64,000 nt of DNA, taken from assembly GCA_949752745.1 (NCBI GenBank), contig OX457029.1, positions 44,068,500 through 44,132,499 of the forward strand, given 5' to 3'. Position numbers and translations under genes: made by a program. The stretch is from Protula sp. h YS-2021. Lineage: Eukaryota > Annelida > Polychaeta > Sabellida > Serpulidae. Each line of letters starts with the position of its first letter. The stretch's first letter is position 1. The notes under the pieces are model-generated. The model was not told the origin of the DNA and searched no databases. It saw nothing but the letters and a program-made list of their open reading frames with translations. Of this stretch, positions 22,836-35,720 are shown piece by piece.

Positions 22836-25800
22836 GTAAGTTTTTATTAGCAAATTTACATGCTAAAGAGTACTAAAAATCTTATTTCTGCCTACGCTAA
22901 GGCAGTAAAAACTGTCAATACCGTAACTGTTTGTATATATCCTTGAAAGTTTTCGAATCCTCATTGAATTTGATAGGAATCGAAAGATAATAAGAGGTTT
23001 AAATCGAACATGTTGCACGAGCTATCATCTGTGTAGATTGTAAGGAGAGCAAAGAAAAAATCAATCAGTCATCCATTTATTTTATTGTGTGCTGCTCTAT
23101 TACATGTGTGCTGCTGTACCATATGCGTGTATTACTGTACCACATGCGTGTGCAACTTTACCACATGCGTGTGCTGCTGTACTACCCGTGTGTACTGCTG
23201 CACCACATGCGTGTGCTGCTGTACCACCCGTGTGTGCTGCTATCCCACATGCGTGTGCTGCTGTACCACACGTGTGTGCTGCTGTACCACATGCGTGTGC
23301 TGCTGTACCACACGTGTGTGCTGCTGTACCATATGCGTGTATAGCTGTACCACATGCGTGTGCAACTTTACCACATGCGCGTGCTGCTGTACTACCCGTG
23401 TGTGCTGCTGTCCCACATGCGTGTGCTGCTGTACCACACGTGTGTGCTGCTGTACCACATGCGTGTGCTGCTGTACCACACGTGTGTGCTGCTGTGCCAC
23501 ATGCGTGTGCTGCTGTGCCACCCGTGTGTGCTGCTGTACCACGTGTGTGTGCTGCTTAACATATGTTTCTACATGTGTGTTTTGCTTTTTCGTTTAGGAC
23601 CCATAGTGGGAGCCCTAGCAAACAAATTTGGCTGCCGAGCAGTGACTATTTTTGGCAGTATTTTAGCAACAGTGGCATTTATTCTGAGCACATTTTCTCC
23701 GAACATCAATATTCTTATTCTGACCTACGGCGGGTTAGGAGGTAGGTATGACTTAACCTTAGGACTTCATCAAAACTTAACGTACACACTGACCCCCAAA
23801 ATCACTGCTATCGAAAAGTGAATTTTACCAGGGAGCTTTTTTACATGGTATAACCAGGACAGATTTGTATGAAAATATCCGCACGATGCACGTTCTGGTT
23901 TCAAGACAACGGCCCAAGTGCATGTTCTATTACTAAAGTATTATTAAGTTATTTTAAAGTGACAAACATGCTTAAAATATGACCATGACAAATCAGAACA
24001 GAAAAGAAGTGGCATTTTTTATCAGCACACAGAGACAGACTGTGTTACAGCTGTAGAAATCAAAGAAGTTACAAATAAGAAAAACGCAAATATGATTTTA
24101 ATCTTAAATTAATTAGTACTGTCTTTTGAATTTCTAGGGATGGGGTTTGGACTGATGTACTTACCGGCCATCGTAATGGTGGGTTATTATTTTGAAAAGC
24201 GCCGCGCTTTCGCCACGGGCGTGGCTGTGTGTGGCAGCGGCATTGGCGCCTTCATCTTTGCGCCTCTTTGCCGCTATCTTCTGGATGTCTATGACTGGAA
24301 AGGCGCCACCTGGATCATAGCAGGAATATGCCTGAACGGTATGGTGATTGGTGCGCTATTCCGGCCCCTGGAGCAGAAGCGGATTCATCGGGATTCATTA
24401 AACGAAAACCAAAACATGACCATGGCTGAAGAAAGAAATAACTACCAAGTAAAGCCAACTAAAACACAAGAACTGGCGACATCAGATAATTTGTGTACCT
24501 TTTCCTTACAGGATTTATCCCACCGTAACCACAAGCTGTTTCACATGAACACAAACAGCGTCGATAACTTGTACATTACAAAAAATTCAAACACTGCTAA
24601 GGTAGATAAAAGACTTAAAGAATTATCTAAACCAATGTATAGAAAAGATATCTTCTATAGCGGCAGCATTCCACACCTGCCGGAATTCCAACAGAGTCCA
24701 GACGTCGAGACTTACGTCCGGAAAGTCACCACTGTTCCGGATGAGGAGAATCCGGAAGCAAAGAGCCGAGGCTGTTGCTCCATATGGCACAGTGTGAAAA
24801 CCGTGATGGATTTCTCCCTCCTTGCTGACCCCGTGTTTCTCATATACGGCATTTCCTGCTTTCTCTGCATGGCAGGTAAATGGTCTTGAGAATAGCACTT
24901 TCACAATGCAAAGTTTTCGGTTATCTTTTGTCTGAGGACATATGGCCCGGTGTGATTAACTAGCGACTGATCCCGTTTCTCCAAACTTCAGCTAACCTCA
25001 GTCTGTTAAGGTCAATCCCATTGCAGTATTTTTGGTATATGTTTAACATTTGCTTATGGATATTATTTTAGGTTTTTATGTACCATTTACTTACTTACCA
25101 CCGCACGCCAAGCAGATGGGTCTGACGGGTCAACAGGGTGCTTTCCTCATCTCAATCATCGGTATAGCTAACACCGTAGCGAGGGTAATTTGTGGCTTCA
25201 TCAGTGACTTGCCGAAAGTGGACGCGCTTCTGTTGAACAACTGTGCCCTGGTCATGGCGGGAATCGCCACTATACTCTGCCCGTTTTGTTTTAGTTACGC
25301 CTTACTTAGTATTTACTCCGCAGTATTCGGTTGTGGAATAGGTAAGTTTTAAAATTTTATTTTTATTTATTTATTTATTTAGTGTTTTAGATTGCAATAT
25401 AACAGCCCCCCGTCGTTCTGTGTTGAACATGACAATTTTCATTGTTTTTCACGGTCATTTTATTTGCAAGGCTTGGTTACAGTAAAAGTAACTGAAAACA
25501 TCCTTTTTTTTATTTTTGGCCTCACTCAGAAGTTTATGAACAAAAAAAAAAAAAATCAAATTACAGACAACCAGATTTATAAGTATCACCAATTCAGTGT
25601 ATGTACTAACATTTGCATTTTAAAACATCGTAACCGATTAATTTTAAACGAAATTACAGTAGGATCTAACAATAAGACAACACCTAAATCAAGACCACCT
25701 CCAAATTAAGACCGTTTTTTGTGGGTTTCAGTTGTCATTCCCATTCATACAGAGCCCCATAAAATAAGATCGCCTTTAAATCACGGCCTTTAGTTATTCC

Positions 25801-26497
25801 CGATTGTGACGTGAATCAAGTGTGAATCACGTGTCGCTTTATAATGTTTATACCCCTCAACATCTCCCTTCTTTGCGCACTACAGCTGTTTTTGTGTCGC
25901 TGCGGTCCATCCTGATGGTGGAGCTCATGGGTCTGGAGAGACTGACCAGCGCCTTTGGGCTCGTCACCATGTTCCAGGGTCTCTCAGCTTTTATTGGTGC
26001 ACCTTTAGCAGGTAAATCAACAGTTTATCATCCATTCTTTCAAGTAATCAAATATCATTAATAATGTAAAAAGAACTGTGCGTTATACAAACAGCAGCAA
26101 TGCAAATGCAATTCAACCAATAATAAATAATTGCAGACACCAGATTGTGGGAGTTCTTTTATTGCTGTGTACAATCAAGGAACGTAGTTATTCGTGTCGT
26201 TTGCTTTAATGCAGCATCTGTGCTTTGATGACATTGTCCTATGACTAGTTATACATTCACTTGACTGATATCTATTGACGTTGTGGTACAATCTATTCCA
26301 TAGGAGCCCTGTACGACGCTACCGGAGATTACACATACTCCTTCTACATGGCTGGTATCACGCTCTTTCTGGCTGGCTTGATCTGCTTCCCTCTACGGCG
26401 ATTAAACGCTTGCCTGAAAAGGAGACAGGCGACACGTGACCAGAGAAGCGTGGGCGATAACAGAACAGCTTTGTTGGACAATAAATCCGCGGAGTGA
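22508..26497 (+). CDS. SLC16 (monocarboxylate transporter) family protein
   Basis: Spliced CDS: 22508-22835, 23598-23741, 24138-24875, 25072-25341, 25886-26011 and 26304-26497. The total is 1800 bases, giving 599 residues and a TGA stop; every intron is GT-AG and phase 1. The product is a plasma-membrane major-facilitator-type carrier with about 12 expected membrane segments. The family signature DGGYGW (residues 52-57) starts TM1, and [11 protein letters not shown] (175-185) is the TM5-side motif. A long hydrophilic loop of about 150 residues (about 230-378) lies between TM6 and TM7, followed by a charged C-tail. Where MCT1 has the proton-coupling Lys38 and the TM8 Asp/Arg pair, this protein has Phe75, Asn437 and Arg441. 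It therefore looks more like the MCT9/12/14-type, possibly not proton-coupled, members. The ATG at 22508 has A at -3 and G at +4; an upstream in-frame ATG (22439) has a poorer context. The substrate cannot be read from sequence. Confidence 0.93.
23085..23560. repeat. Intron-1 minisatellite, 21-bp units, about 22 copies
   Basis: Units alternate between CTGCTGTACCACATGCGTGT-type and CTGCTGTACCACACGTGTGT-type. A larger block of about 10 units is duplicated: ACCATATGCGTGTAT at about 23119 recurs 210 bases later. Because the period divides by three and units lack stops, long Cys-rich frames appear on both strands; these are not genes. The array ends about 37 bases before the exon 2 acceptor, and its last unit supplies CTTAAC, a plausible branch site. 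Confidence 0.95.
23598..23741 (+). CDS. SLC16-like gene, coding exon 2
   Basis: 144 bases, phase 1 to phase 1. Acceptor TTTTCGTTTAG|GA, donor GGAG|GTAGGT. It encodes the TM2-TM4 region ([16 protein letters not shown]... to YGGLGG), typical of the family. Preceded immediately by the 21-bp minisatellite. Confidence 0.9.
24138..24875 (+). CDS. SLC16-like gene, coding exon 3
   Basis: 738 bases, phase 1 to phase 1. Acceptor TTTCTAG|GG, donor GCAG|GTAAAT. It encodes TM4-TM6, including [17 protein letters not shown], the complete central cytoplasmic loop, and TM7 ([15 protein letters not shown]). Confidence 0.93.
25072..25341 (+). CDS. SLC16-like gene, coding exon 4
   Basis: 270 bases, phase 1 to phase 1. 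Acceptor ATTTTAG|GT, donor ATAG|GTAAGT. It encodes the TM7-TM8 loop ([12 protein letters not shown]), TM8 with [16 protein letters not shown], and TM9-TM10. Confidence 0.92.
25886..26011 (+). CDS. SLC16-like gene, coding exon 5
   Basis: 126 bases, phase 1 to phase 1. Acceptor CACTACAG|CT, donor GCAG|GTAAAT. It encodes [20 protein letters not shown] and GAPLAG, a well conserved TM10-TM11 stretch of the family. Confidence 0.92.
26304..26497 (+). CDS. SLC16-like gene, terminal coding exon 6
   Basis: 194 bases including TGA at 26495-26497. Acceptor TTCCATAG|GA. It begins [18 protein letters not shown] (TM11-TM12 junction) and ends in a basic then acidic cytoplasmic tail with no obvious sorting motif. 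Confidence 0.92.
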
Positions 26498-26915
26498 TTC
26501 AAGAAATCTCCGTTGATTCCGTCGAATCGCATTTCTTTGTGCCTTGTAGCTAGTATTATCTTTTTTGGGCTGATCTTTTCTACGAGAAACCCAAGAACCA
26601 TATTTTAACAGATAAACAAAGAATACGATACGGCATTGCTTTTGGTACACGTTTATGACTATCAAGTCATACCATGATACGCTTGCATCTACTTATCAGT
26701 CATAAACGAGCGCTTGTATTTACCGGTCATAACGTGCGCCTGTGTTGCGTGTAGTAGTCATAACGTGAGCTTGTATTGTACTTATCGGTCATAATGTGCG
26801 CTTGTATTGCTCTCAACGTCTGAAGGACAACCTTCAACATCTGAAACCGGCATAGATGCGAAACTTGCGAAGAAATGATGTTGTACTTAGCTTAAATAAA
26901 AAAAAATTGAACAAG
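26498..26915 (+). other. Probable 3' UTR of the SLC16-like gene
   Basis: From the stop to just beyond an AATAAA at 26895-26900. It contains a degenerate tandem repeat at about 26660-26812 with five TCATAA(C/T)GTG-GCTTGTATTG-type units of 27-34 bases. The exact cleavage site is unknown. Confidence 0.55.
26895..26900 (+). terminator. Polyadenylation signal AATAAA
   Basis: The first AATAAA hexamer on the plus strand after the stop codon, about 400 bases downstream. A second one near 27148 is an alternative. Confidence 0.5.
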
Positions 26916-27346
26916 TGAGATTATATTCATATGGTTGTACATAAACTGAGTAACAGGTATTGACAGCGAACATACGCGGGCGTGCAAATGCCCTTTATAC
27001 GCCTTTGAAATGGTTTACACTTTCTTTTTTTCACTTTTGAAAAATGTGGCTTCCTTTCAAAAAAAAAAAAAAAAAAGATTCCAGTGGAACAAATGCAAAT
27101 TTTTATTAAATTTGGTTATAGTTACATTTTAAAAGTGCATTAACAATAAATAAAACAGGAATTAAGCCCCGAATGGATTATCAAGTATGGCATTCACGGA
27201 GATCTAGTTTTCAACTTCTGTTGAGGCTGGATTTCCAACGTTCTTATTTTTAAATCGAATTGTGCTTTGGGCAGGAGGGCAACTGCCCGGGTCGATCTTT
27301 TCGGAGGAAAACTGTCGTGTAACCAGTTGCTGCTATCCTAGATTCG

Positions 27347-29480
<2,134 letters not shown>

Positions 29481-30440
29481 ACTTGGCTGGTGGCACAGGC
29501 AGAGTATTCAAGTCTCAATCTCCGAGCACACGATTTGCTAGATCCGGCTGCGGATGGCTCATTCACCGCTCCAGCTAATCATGCTACCCGCAGCCCTATC
29601 TTAACCCATGATAACTCAACAACATCGACCATCAACTGTTGTCCCCCACCGTATTTTGAAGTTATTGTTAGGAATGTCCTGCAGCAACAGCCCGGTATGT
29701 TTTAAAATCCGCTAGCAGCACACAATCCAGGCACCATTAACAACTCGGATCCGCGGAGCTAGTCAGCAATCACTGTGAGTTCTCAGTCCCATAAGGCAGG
29801 TAAGCAATCAGTGAGTTTCAGCCCCATTGGGCAGATCAGCTATTACAGTGAGTTCTCAGCCCAATTGGGTGGGTGTCAGGCTCACAACCACGACACGATG
29901 CTAAATACAGATGCTAATTCCGGACCTGCACTGTCGTCGTTATGTGAGGTAACCGCATCAGCCAACAGAGGCAAGGCGGGTTTCACATACAGACATGGTT
30001 TCAGGATTCGGCATTTAAACATCCGGAATGCGGTGATCTGATTCCCACACCACGCAAAACGTATATATGACAGGTAGACGGCTTCCAAATGCCTCAACCT
30101 GTCAGCTGGGACAGTGAAACAAGGGGCAGTCACCGTCTCATCCTCGGTTCCAGACTTCAGTGAGATTCCTGTAACATTCCATTCCGTCAAGTCAAGCGAG
30201 AATTTTCATTCGCTCGCGTTGGCAAACAGAAACAAGCCAGGGAGATGGGATTCCAATGAAACACAACCGTTTCTGGATGGCTTGCTGGCTGAATTGAATG
30301 ACCTTCATGTGCAGAACCTCCCAACCAGCAGAGCACTGCAAGATCGCTACACCAAATGGCTACTGCTTTCGCAGTGATAGCCCAAGGGAGGGGGGCTGAG
30401 CGGCATCATCTATCCATATCACACATGTCAGCGCCCCGAA
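29481..30440. other. GC-enriched segment of unknown nature
   Basis: Base composition is clearly richer in G+C than the flanks. Several medium open frames occur on the plus strand (29490-29705, 30114-30377, the last containing GRWDSNETQPFLDGLLAEL), but none is recognised. Three degenerate copies of a ~36-bp unit with GTGAGTT(C)TCAG(C/T)CC lie at about 29766-29870. Composition and frames suggest a decayed gene or mobile element; no function is assigned. Confidence 0.35.
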
Positions 30441-31899
30441 GGTCTCTGCCCTATAGTAGCACAGATACCCTCTGCCCTATAGTAGCACAGATACCCTCTG
30501 CCCTATATTAGCAAAGATACCCTCTGCCCTATAGTAGCACAGATACCCTCTGCCCTGTAGTAGCACAGATACTCTCTGCCCCATAGTAGCACAGATACCC
30601 TCTGCCCTATAGTAGCACAGATACCCTCGGCCCTATAGAAGCACAGATATCCTCTGCCCTATAGTAGCACAGATACCCTCTGCCCTATAGTAGCACAGAT
30701 ACCCTCTGCCCCATAGTAGCACAGATACCCTCTGCCCTATAGTAGCACAGATACCCTCTGCCCTATAGTAGCACAGATACCCTCTGCCCTATAGTAGCAC
30801 AGATACCCTCTGCCCTATAGTAGCACAGATGCCCTCTGCCCTATAGTAGCACAGATACCCTCTGCCCTATAGAAGCACAGATACCCTCTGCCCTATAGTA
30901 GCACAGATACCCTCTGCCCTATAGTAGCACAGATACTCTCTGCCCCATAGTAGCACAGATACCCTCTGCCCTATAGTAGCACAGATACCCTCGGCCCTAT
31001 AGAAGCACAGATATCCTCTGCCCTATAGTAGCACAGATACCCTCTGCCCTATAGTAGCACAGATACCCTCTGCCCCATAGTAGCACAGATACCCTCTGCC
31101 CTATAGTAGCACAGATACCCTCTGCCCTATAGTAGCACAGATACCCTCTGCCCTATAGTAGCACAGATACCCTCTGCCCTATAGTAGCACAGATGCCCTC
31201 TGCCCTATAGTAGCAGAGATACCCTCTGCCCTATAGAAGCACAGATGCCCTCTGCCCTATAGTAGCACAGATACCCTCTGCCCTATAGAAGCACAGATAC
31301 CCTCTGCCCTATAGTAGCACAGATACCCTCTGCCCTATAGTAGCACAGATACTCTCTGCCCCATAGTAGCACAGATACCCTCTGCCCTATAGTAGCACAG
31401 ATACCCTCTGCCCTATAGTAGCACAGATACCCTCTGCCCTATAGTAGCACAGATACCCTCTGCCCTATAGTAGCACAGATGCCCTCTGCCCTATAGTAGC
31501 ACAGATACCCTCTGCCCTATAGAAGCACAGATACCCTCTGCCCTATAGTAGCACAGATACACTCTGCCCCATAGTAGCAGAGATACTCTCTGCCCTATAG
31601 TAGCACAGATACCCTCTGCCCTATAGTAGCACAGATACCCTCTGCCCCATAGTAGCGCAGATACCCTCTGCCCTATAGTAGCACAGATACCCTCTGCCCT
31701 ATAGAAGCACAGATACCCTCTGCCCTATTGAAGCACAGATACCCTCTGCCCTATAGTAGCACAGATACCCTCTGCCCTATAGTAGCACAGATACCCTCTG
31801 CCCTATAGTAGCACAGATACCCTCTGCCCTATAGTAGCACAGATACCCTCTGCCCCATAGTAGCACAGATACCCTCTGCCCCAAAGTAGCACAGATACC
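30441..31899. repeat. 26-bp minisatellite, about 56 copies
   Basis: The unit is CCCTCTGCCCTATAGTAGCA plus CAGATA. Variant units (CCCCATAG, CTATAGAAGC, CCTCGGCC, GATGCCC) form a higher-order pattern: the CCTCGGCC unit at 30626 recurs exactly 364 bp (14 units) later, and the ACTCTCTGCCCC unit at 30571 recurs at 30935 and again at 31351 (364 and 416 bp). It is a VNTR, not a CRISPR array, because there are no spacers. Confidence 0.98.
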
Positions 31900-33092
31900 A
31901 AACACTAAAATCCAATGTTATTCGAGCGCAAGACCACCAGCGTGATTCTCCACTGCTTGCTGAAACTCATGGCGAGAGAAGCGAAGTTCACAATGGTGCT
32001 GGATGGCTTCAGACAACTGAAACACTTAGTGCTATCCACAGCCAACGAAGTTAGCTTGAACCCACAGATCCTAATTCTGATAAGAGGTTAAGATTTATTT
32101 CAGACTCATTGGTATTAAGATCATGCACATCCAGAGATTCCAATCTCCACCTGTGGTCTCAGCAACGGGGTGTCTCAACTTATGTATGGGCTTCTCAAAA
32201 GAAGTCGTCCGGCGTATGCGGGGATTCGCAGCTCTGGGGGCTATACGGACGCTCTGGGAGCAAATTCTTGTAATGCGAGAGGTAATGATCCGTGGAAAAC
32301 AATTTTGTCACGACTCTCATCCGCAATTTCAGACTTTAAAGACATCCATCGATGAAGCACACTAGTCAGTCGGATCTAAAGTTTGCTTTGGGCTACTTAC
32401 AGAGTCTCATCTTTGAAAATATCATTAACGGAGCTCGCATTCAAATTCGCCTTCTTTTATAGAATTAGCCTCGGATAATAGAAAGGGTGTAAAGTAATAC
32501 AGAACTATCCTTTTGAATAAGCACATCTTCGCATTATTTTATACCCGTAGGCAGATTTCCTGTTGAAGACGCTTTTCACAAAGGACTGTGAAGGTACACT
32601 TTTGGAGATCACCCTCCAAGCGTTCGTGTAACCAGCTGAAGGGGATATGGAGGCGACCGAGCTGAAACGTATTGCATCCCCTGGTCATAGTCTCTAGTTA
32701 TATGGAGTGCACCCAAAGAGATGGGTTACCACAGCAATAACGGCTACTGCTTGTGGCCTATGCTATAGTTAAACGTAGAATTTCATTCAATGTTAACTCC
32801 AGGGCTTTACCAGAGGATCGGTTACCAATCTTTACAAGCTTTCTAATTGGCTGAATGGAAAATCACTTTAAGTTATAAGTATAAATACTTCCTTCATTTT
32901 ATGCATCGTGACTTTGTTAGTTATTTACGATTTCACTCAGACATTCTGTTTGTGTTCGCAGGTAAAGGATTACTGCATTTGGGTTTATAAATTGATTTCA
33001 TCAGAAACTAAACAGTAGCTATAAATTGCACAGAACGATTATGCGTAGCAACCTCATACAGCATCCAAATTGGTATTATATATAATATATAT
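31900..33092. other. No recognised gene; GC-enriched to about 32400
   Basis: 31900-32400 has composition like the segment left of the minisatellite, with open frames of 60-80 codons (32123-32365 and others) that match nothing I recognise. The minisatellite may have expanded inside a single older unit spanning 29.5-32.4 kb. From 32400 on the sequence is ordinary AT-rich DNA. Confidence 0.35.
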
Positions 33093-34330
33093 TTGTTGGA
33101 TCAGCCCATCATTTTATTGCTAGATTGGGACTTCATAGACAAATGCCTGGAGTGTTTCAATTTTGGCAATAGCATATGGAGGTGGGTTAAAATCATATAT
33201 ACAAAAATTGAAAGCTGTACAATAAATAATGGTTATACAAGTCGATATTTTGAAATAAAAAATGGAGTAAGACAAGGAGATCCTCTCTCAGCACTGTTAT
33301 TTATCATAGCGGTTGAAATCTTAGCAATTTCGACTAGAGAAAATAACAATATAAAAGGTATTAAGGTAAATAATATTGAGACGAAAATCAGCCTTCTGGC
33401 CGATGATACAACCTTGTTACTAAGCGATATACTTTCTTTAAGAAATGTATTAAATGTGTTTGTTATGTTTTACTATACTTCTGGTCTGAGAGTAAATATT
33501 GAAAAGTCAGAGATATTGCAAATATGTAGAGCGCCAATGAGATTTCTTGAAAAGAAACCTTTTAGATTTAAATGGACAGAGGGTGATGTAGTGTCTTTGG
33601 GCATACGTTATTTTAATGACATTGAAAAGATCACTGATATTAGTCTCAGAGATAAGCTGACAAATTTTAAACAAACGTTGCATAACTGGTCAAAATTTTA
33701 TATGACATTGAAAGGGAAAATAATTATTTATTAAGAACCTGGCGCTTCCAAAAATCCTTTTTGTAACCAATGTCCTTTACATTCCCAACTGGTTCATTAA
33801 TGAAGTAAATTCAGTGTTAGACCAATTCCTCTGGGAAGGAAAGCCGCATAGATTCCAGAAGAATGTCTTAATACAGGACTTTAAGGATGGTGGTCTGAGA
33901 AATTTAGATTATAACTCTTTTTTATGTGCACAAAAAATTATGTGGGTAAAACGTGTTTTGGAAAATGAAAATACCCTAAGTGTTGCCTTTCTTAAAAAGT
34001 ATCTTCCAAATTTGACACTATCGTACATACTCTCTTGCGATACTGACCCAAAAAGGATACCTGACCATATCCCCAAATTTTACCGCGATATCCTTTGTGC
34101 CTGGTATTCAGTGAATAACCCCTCTTACGACACAAGTTGCTTAACGCAACAGTGCATCTGGTTTAACAAGAATATTGTGATAAATCATGAGCTGATCTTT
34201 TATGCTGAAAGATGTTTATTTTATAAATTTTTTAATAATAATTAGAAATGTTGTAATGATTGAAAAATTGGCATATTCGTCAAAGCATATTAATTTTAAA
34301 TACTTAGAGGAATTGTATTGTTTGTTATAG
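33093..34330 (+). pseudogene. LINE (L1/Tx1-like) reverse transcriptase fragment
   Basis: The first frame (33093-33734) holds LDWDFIDKCLECFNFG, NGVRQGDPLSALLF (RT block with RQGDPLS) and SLLADDTTLLLSD (catalytic LADD). After a one-base frameshift near 33730 the reading continues LALPKILFVTNVLYIPNW, then FLWEGKPHRF and GGLRNLDYNSFLCAQKIMW, typical of the region behind the RT. A second frameshift near 34240 leads to a short tail ending about 34330. The 5' end is truncated, and motif A (normally ending AFD) is missing just before LDWDFI, so the polymerase cannot be active. The C-terminal zinc knuckle is absent. Confidence 0.85.
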
Positions 34331-34339
34331 TCCTAACCC

Positions 34340-35720
34340 TCAGTTGCTAGTCTTTTTATACGTCTTATATAACCCATGATCTGTGTCGGTATATTTACTA
34401 CATACTCGAAAAATGTTTGCAGAGACATTTATTTTCGAGTCATTTGTATAATGTAGATAATACTGTATGTACAAAGGACAATTTCTTACGGCGAAATAAA
34501 AAAAAAACATAGAAAAAAAAATTATATGCGTCAATTTTTTCAACTAGCTTATCCAAGTCACTAAATTTAAATCTGAATCTCTTTCTGCATAACACTTTCT
34601 CATCAACCAAAAACACTGCAAAAATGTTCCCGTAGGATCTCCGAAATTAAAAAAAAAATTATATCTCTCACAAGCAAATATGTTGAGTATAAAAACTTTA
34701 AATTCGCTGTTGTAGGTAACTCCAATAATAATTTATCAATCGTTACACAATTTAAAATGTTGTTTGAAAGATTAAAATGCTTTTAGATTTCAAACACCTG
34801 ACATTTTGGTACCTAACATTTGTTTATCGCATGAAAAAATCCATCTGTCTTAGCCTTATTGCATATTTTACACGTGTCATTTTCCTTTATTTGCTATTAA
34901 ATAAGATTTACACCACAACTTATATTACTCTGTGTTGCCTTGAATTGTAAAGGAAGCGATACGCAGCCCATAAGAGCACATAACTATAATAAAAACGCCG
35001 TTCTTAATATTGTTCGAGAAACCATTTACTCAGTTAGGTGGGAGATTTAATCTTTAACAAGAAGCATCGTAAACTGTTTACATTTAGATGTCCAAAACCT
35101 TTCATAAAATGTATACCTTAAGGTGTCGGAAACGTAAGTGCTGAGAAATTCATAGAATATAGATTTTAAGCTTCACAGCATTTAACAAAAATGATTGTAT
35201 CTTGAATTTCAAAAAGAATTCCCACATATCTTAACAGGATTGTTATATTTTGTCATAAACTGAGTAAAAGAAAAGCAAATTCCCATGCTTGTCACTTGTC
35301 AATTGATTTCTCGGGTCGGTCATTGTTGTGAATCCATCTAGAGTTGCAATCATGACTGTATATGGAAGTCACTTTTTAATCAAACAGGCGCAATTGCCCT
35401 CAGATGGTTTTAATTGTACAGTCTTTAATTTGTGTAATCCTTCCAGATTGTCTGTTTGTCATATTATATTTCCAATTCCCATTACCACAAATGGAAAACA
35501 GCATAACCCACTTCCCTGCCTTATGCCACCGTTTAGCGGAAACCATTTGGAAGCAAAATAATATTGTTAATACGCTTGATATATCAGTATTACAACATTT
35601 TACCCAGGTTGTAAAATCCTCGCATAATATCCCATTCAACTGAATCGAACGCAGTATGTATGATTCATCATAATAATATATAAGATCTGCAAATGATGTA
35701 AAGCAAAAGTTATCCAACTT
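34340..35720 (-). pseudogene. Decayed LINE fragment, opposite orientation
   Basis: Read on the minus strand: AFDSVEWDIMRGFYNLG (motif A, from 35652), then in another frame KWFPLNGGIRQGSG (about 35555-35510, the RQG block), and near the 3' end DTCKICNKAKTDGFFHAINKC (34878-34817), a CX2CX9HX4C knuckle typical of L1/Tx1-type C-termini. Stops and frameshifts lie between all blocks. It faces the plus-strand LINE, and the two 3' ends nearly touch near 34330-34340. Confidence 0.65.

Noticed and set aside
23085..23821. Long Cys-rich open frames (up to 170 codons) on both strands
   Set aside because: They arise from a stop-free 21-bp minisatellite in an intron whose flanking splice sites are well supported.
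30441..31899. CRISPR array
   Set aside because: Repeats are directly contiguous without spacers, and the surroundings are eukaryotic.
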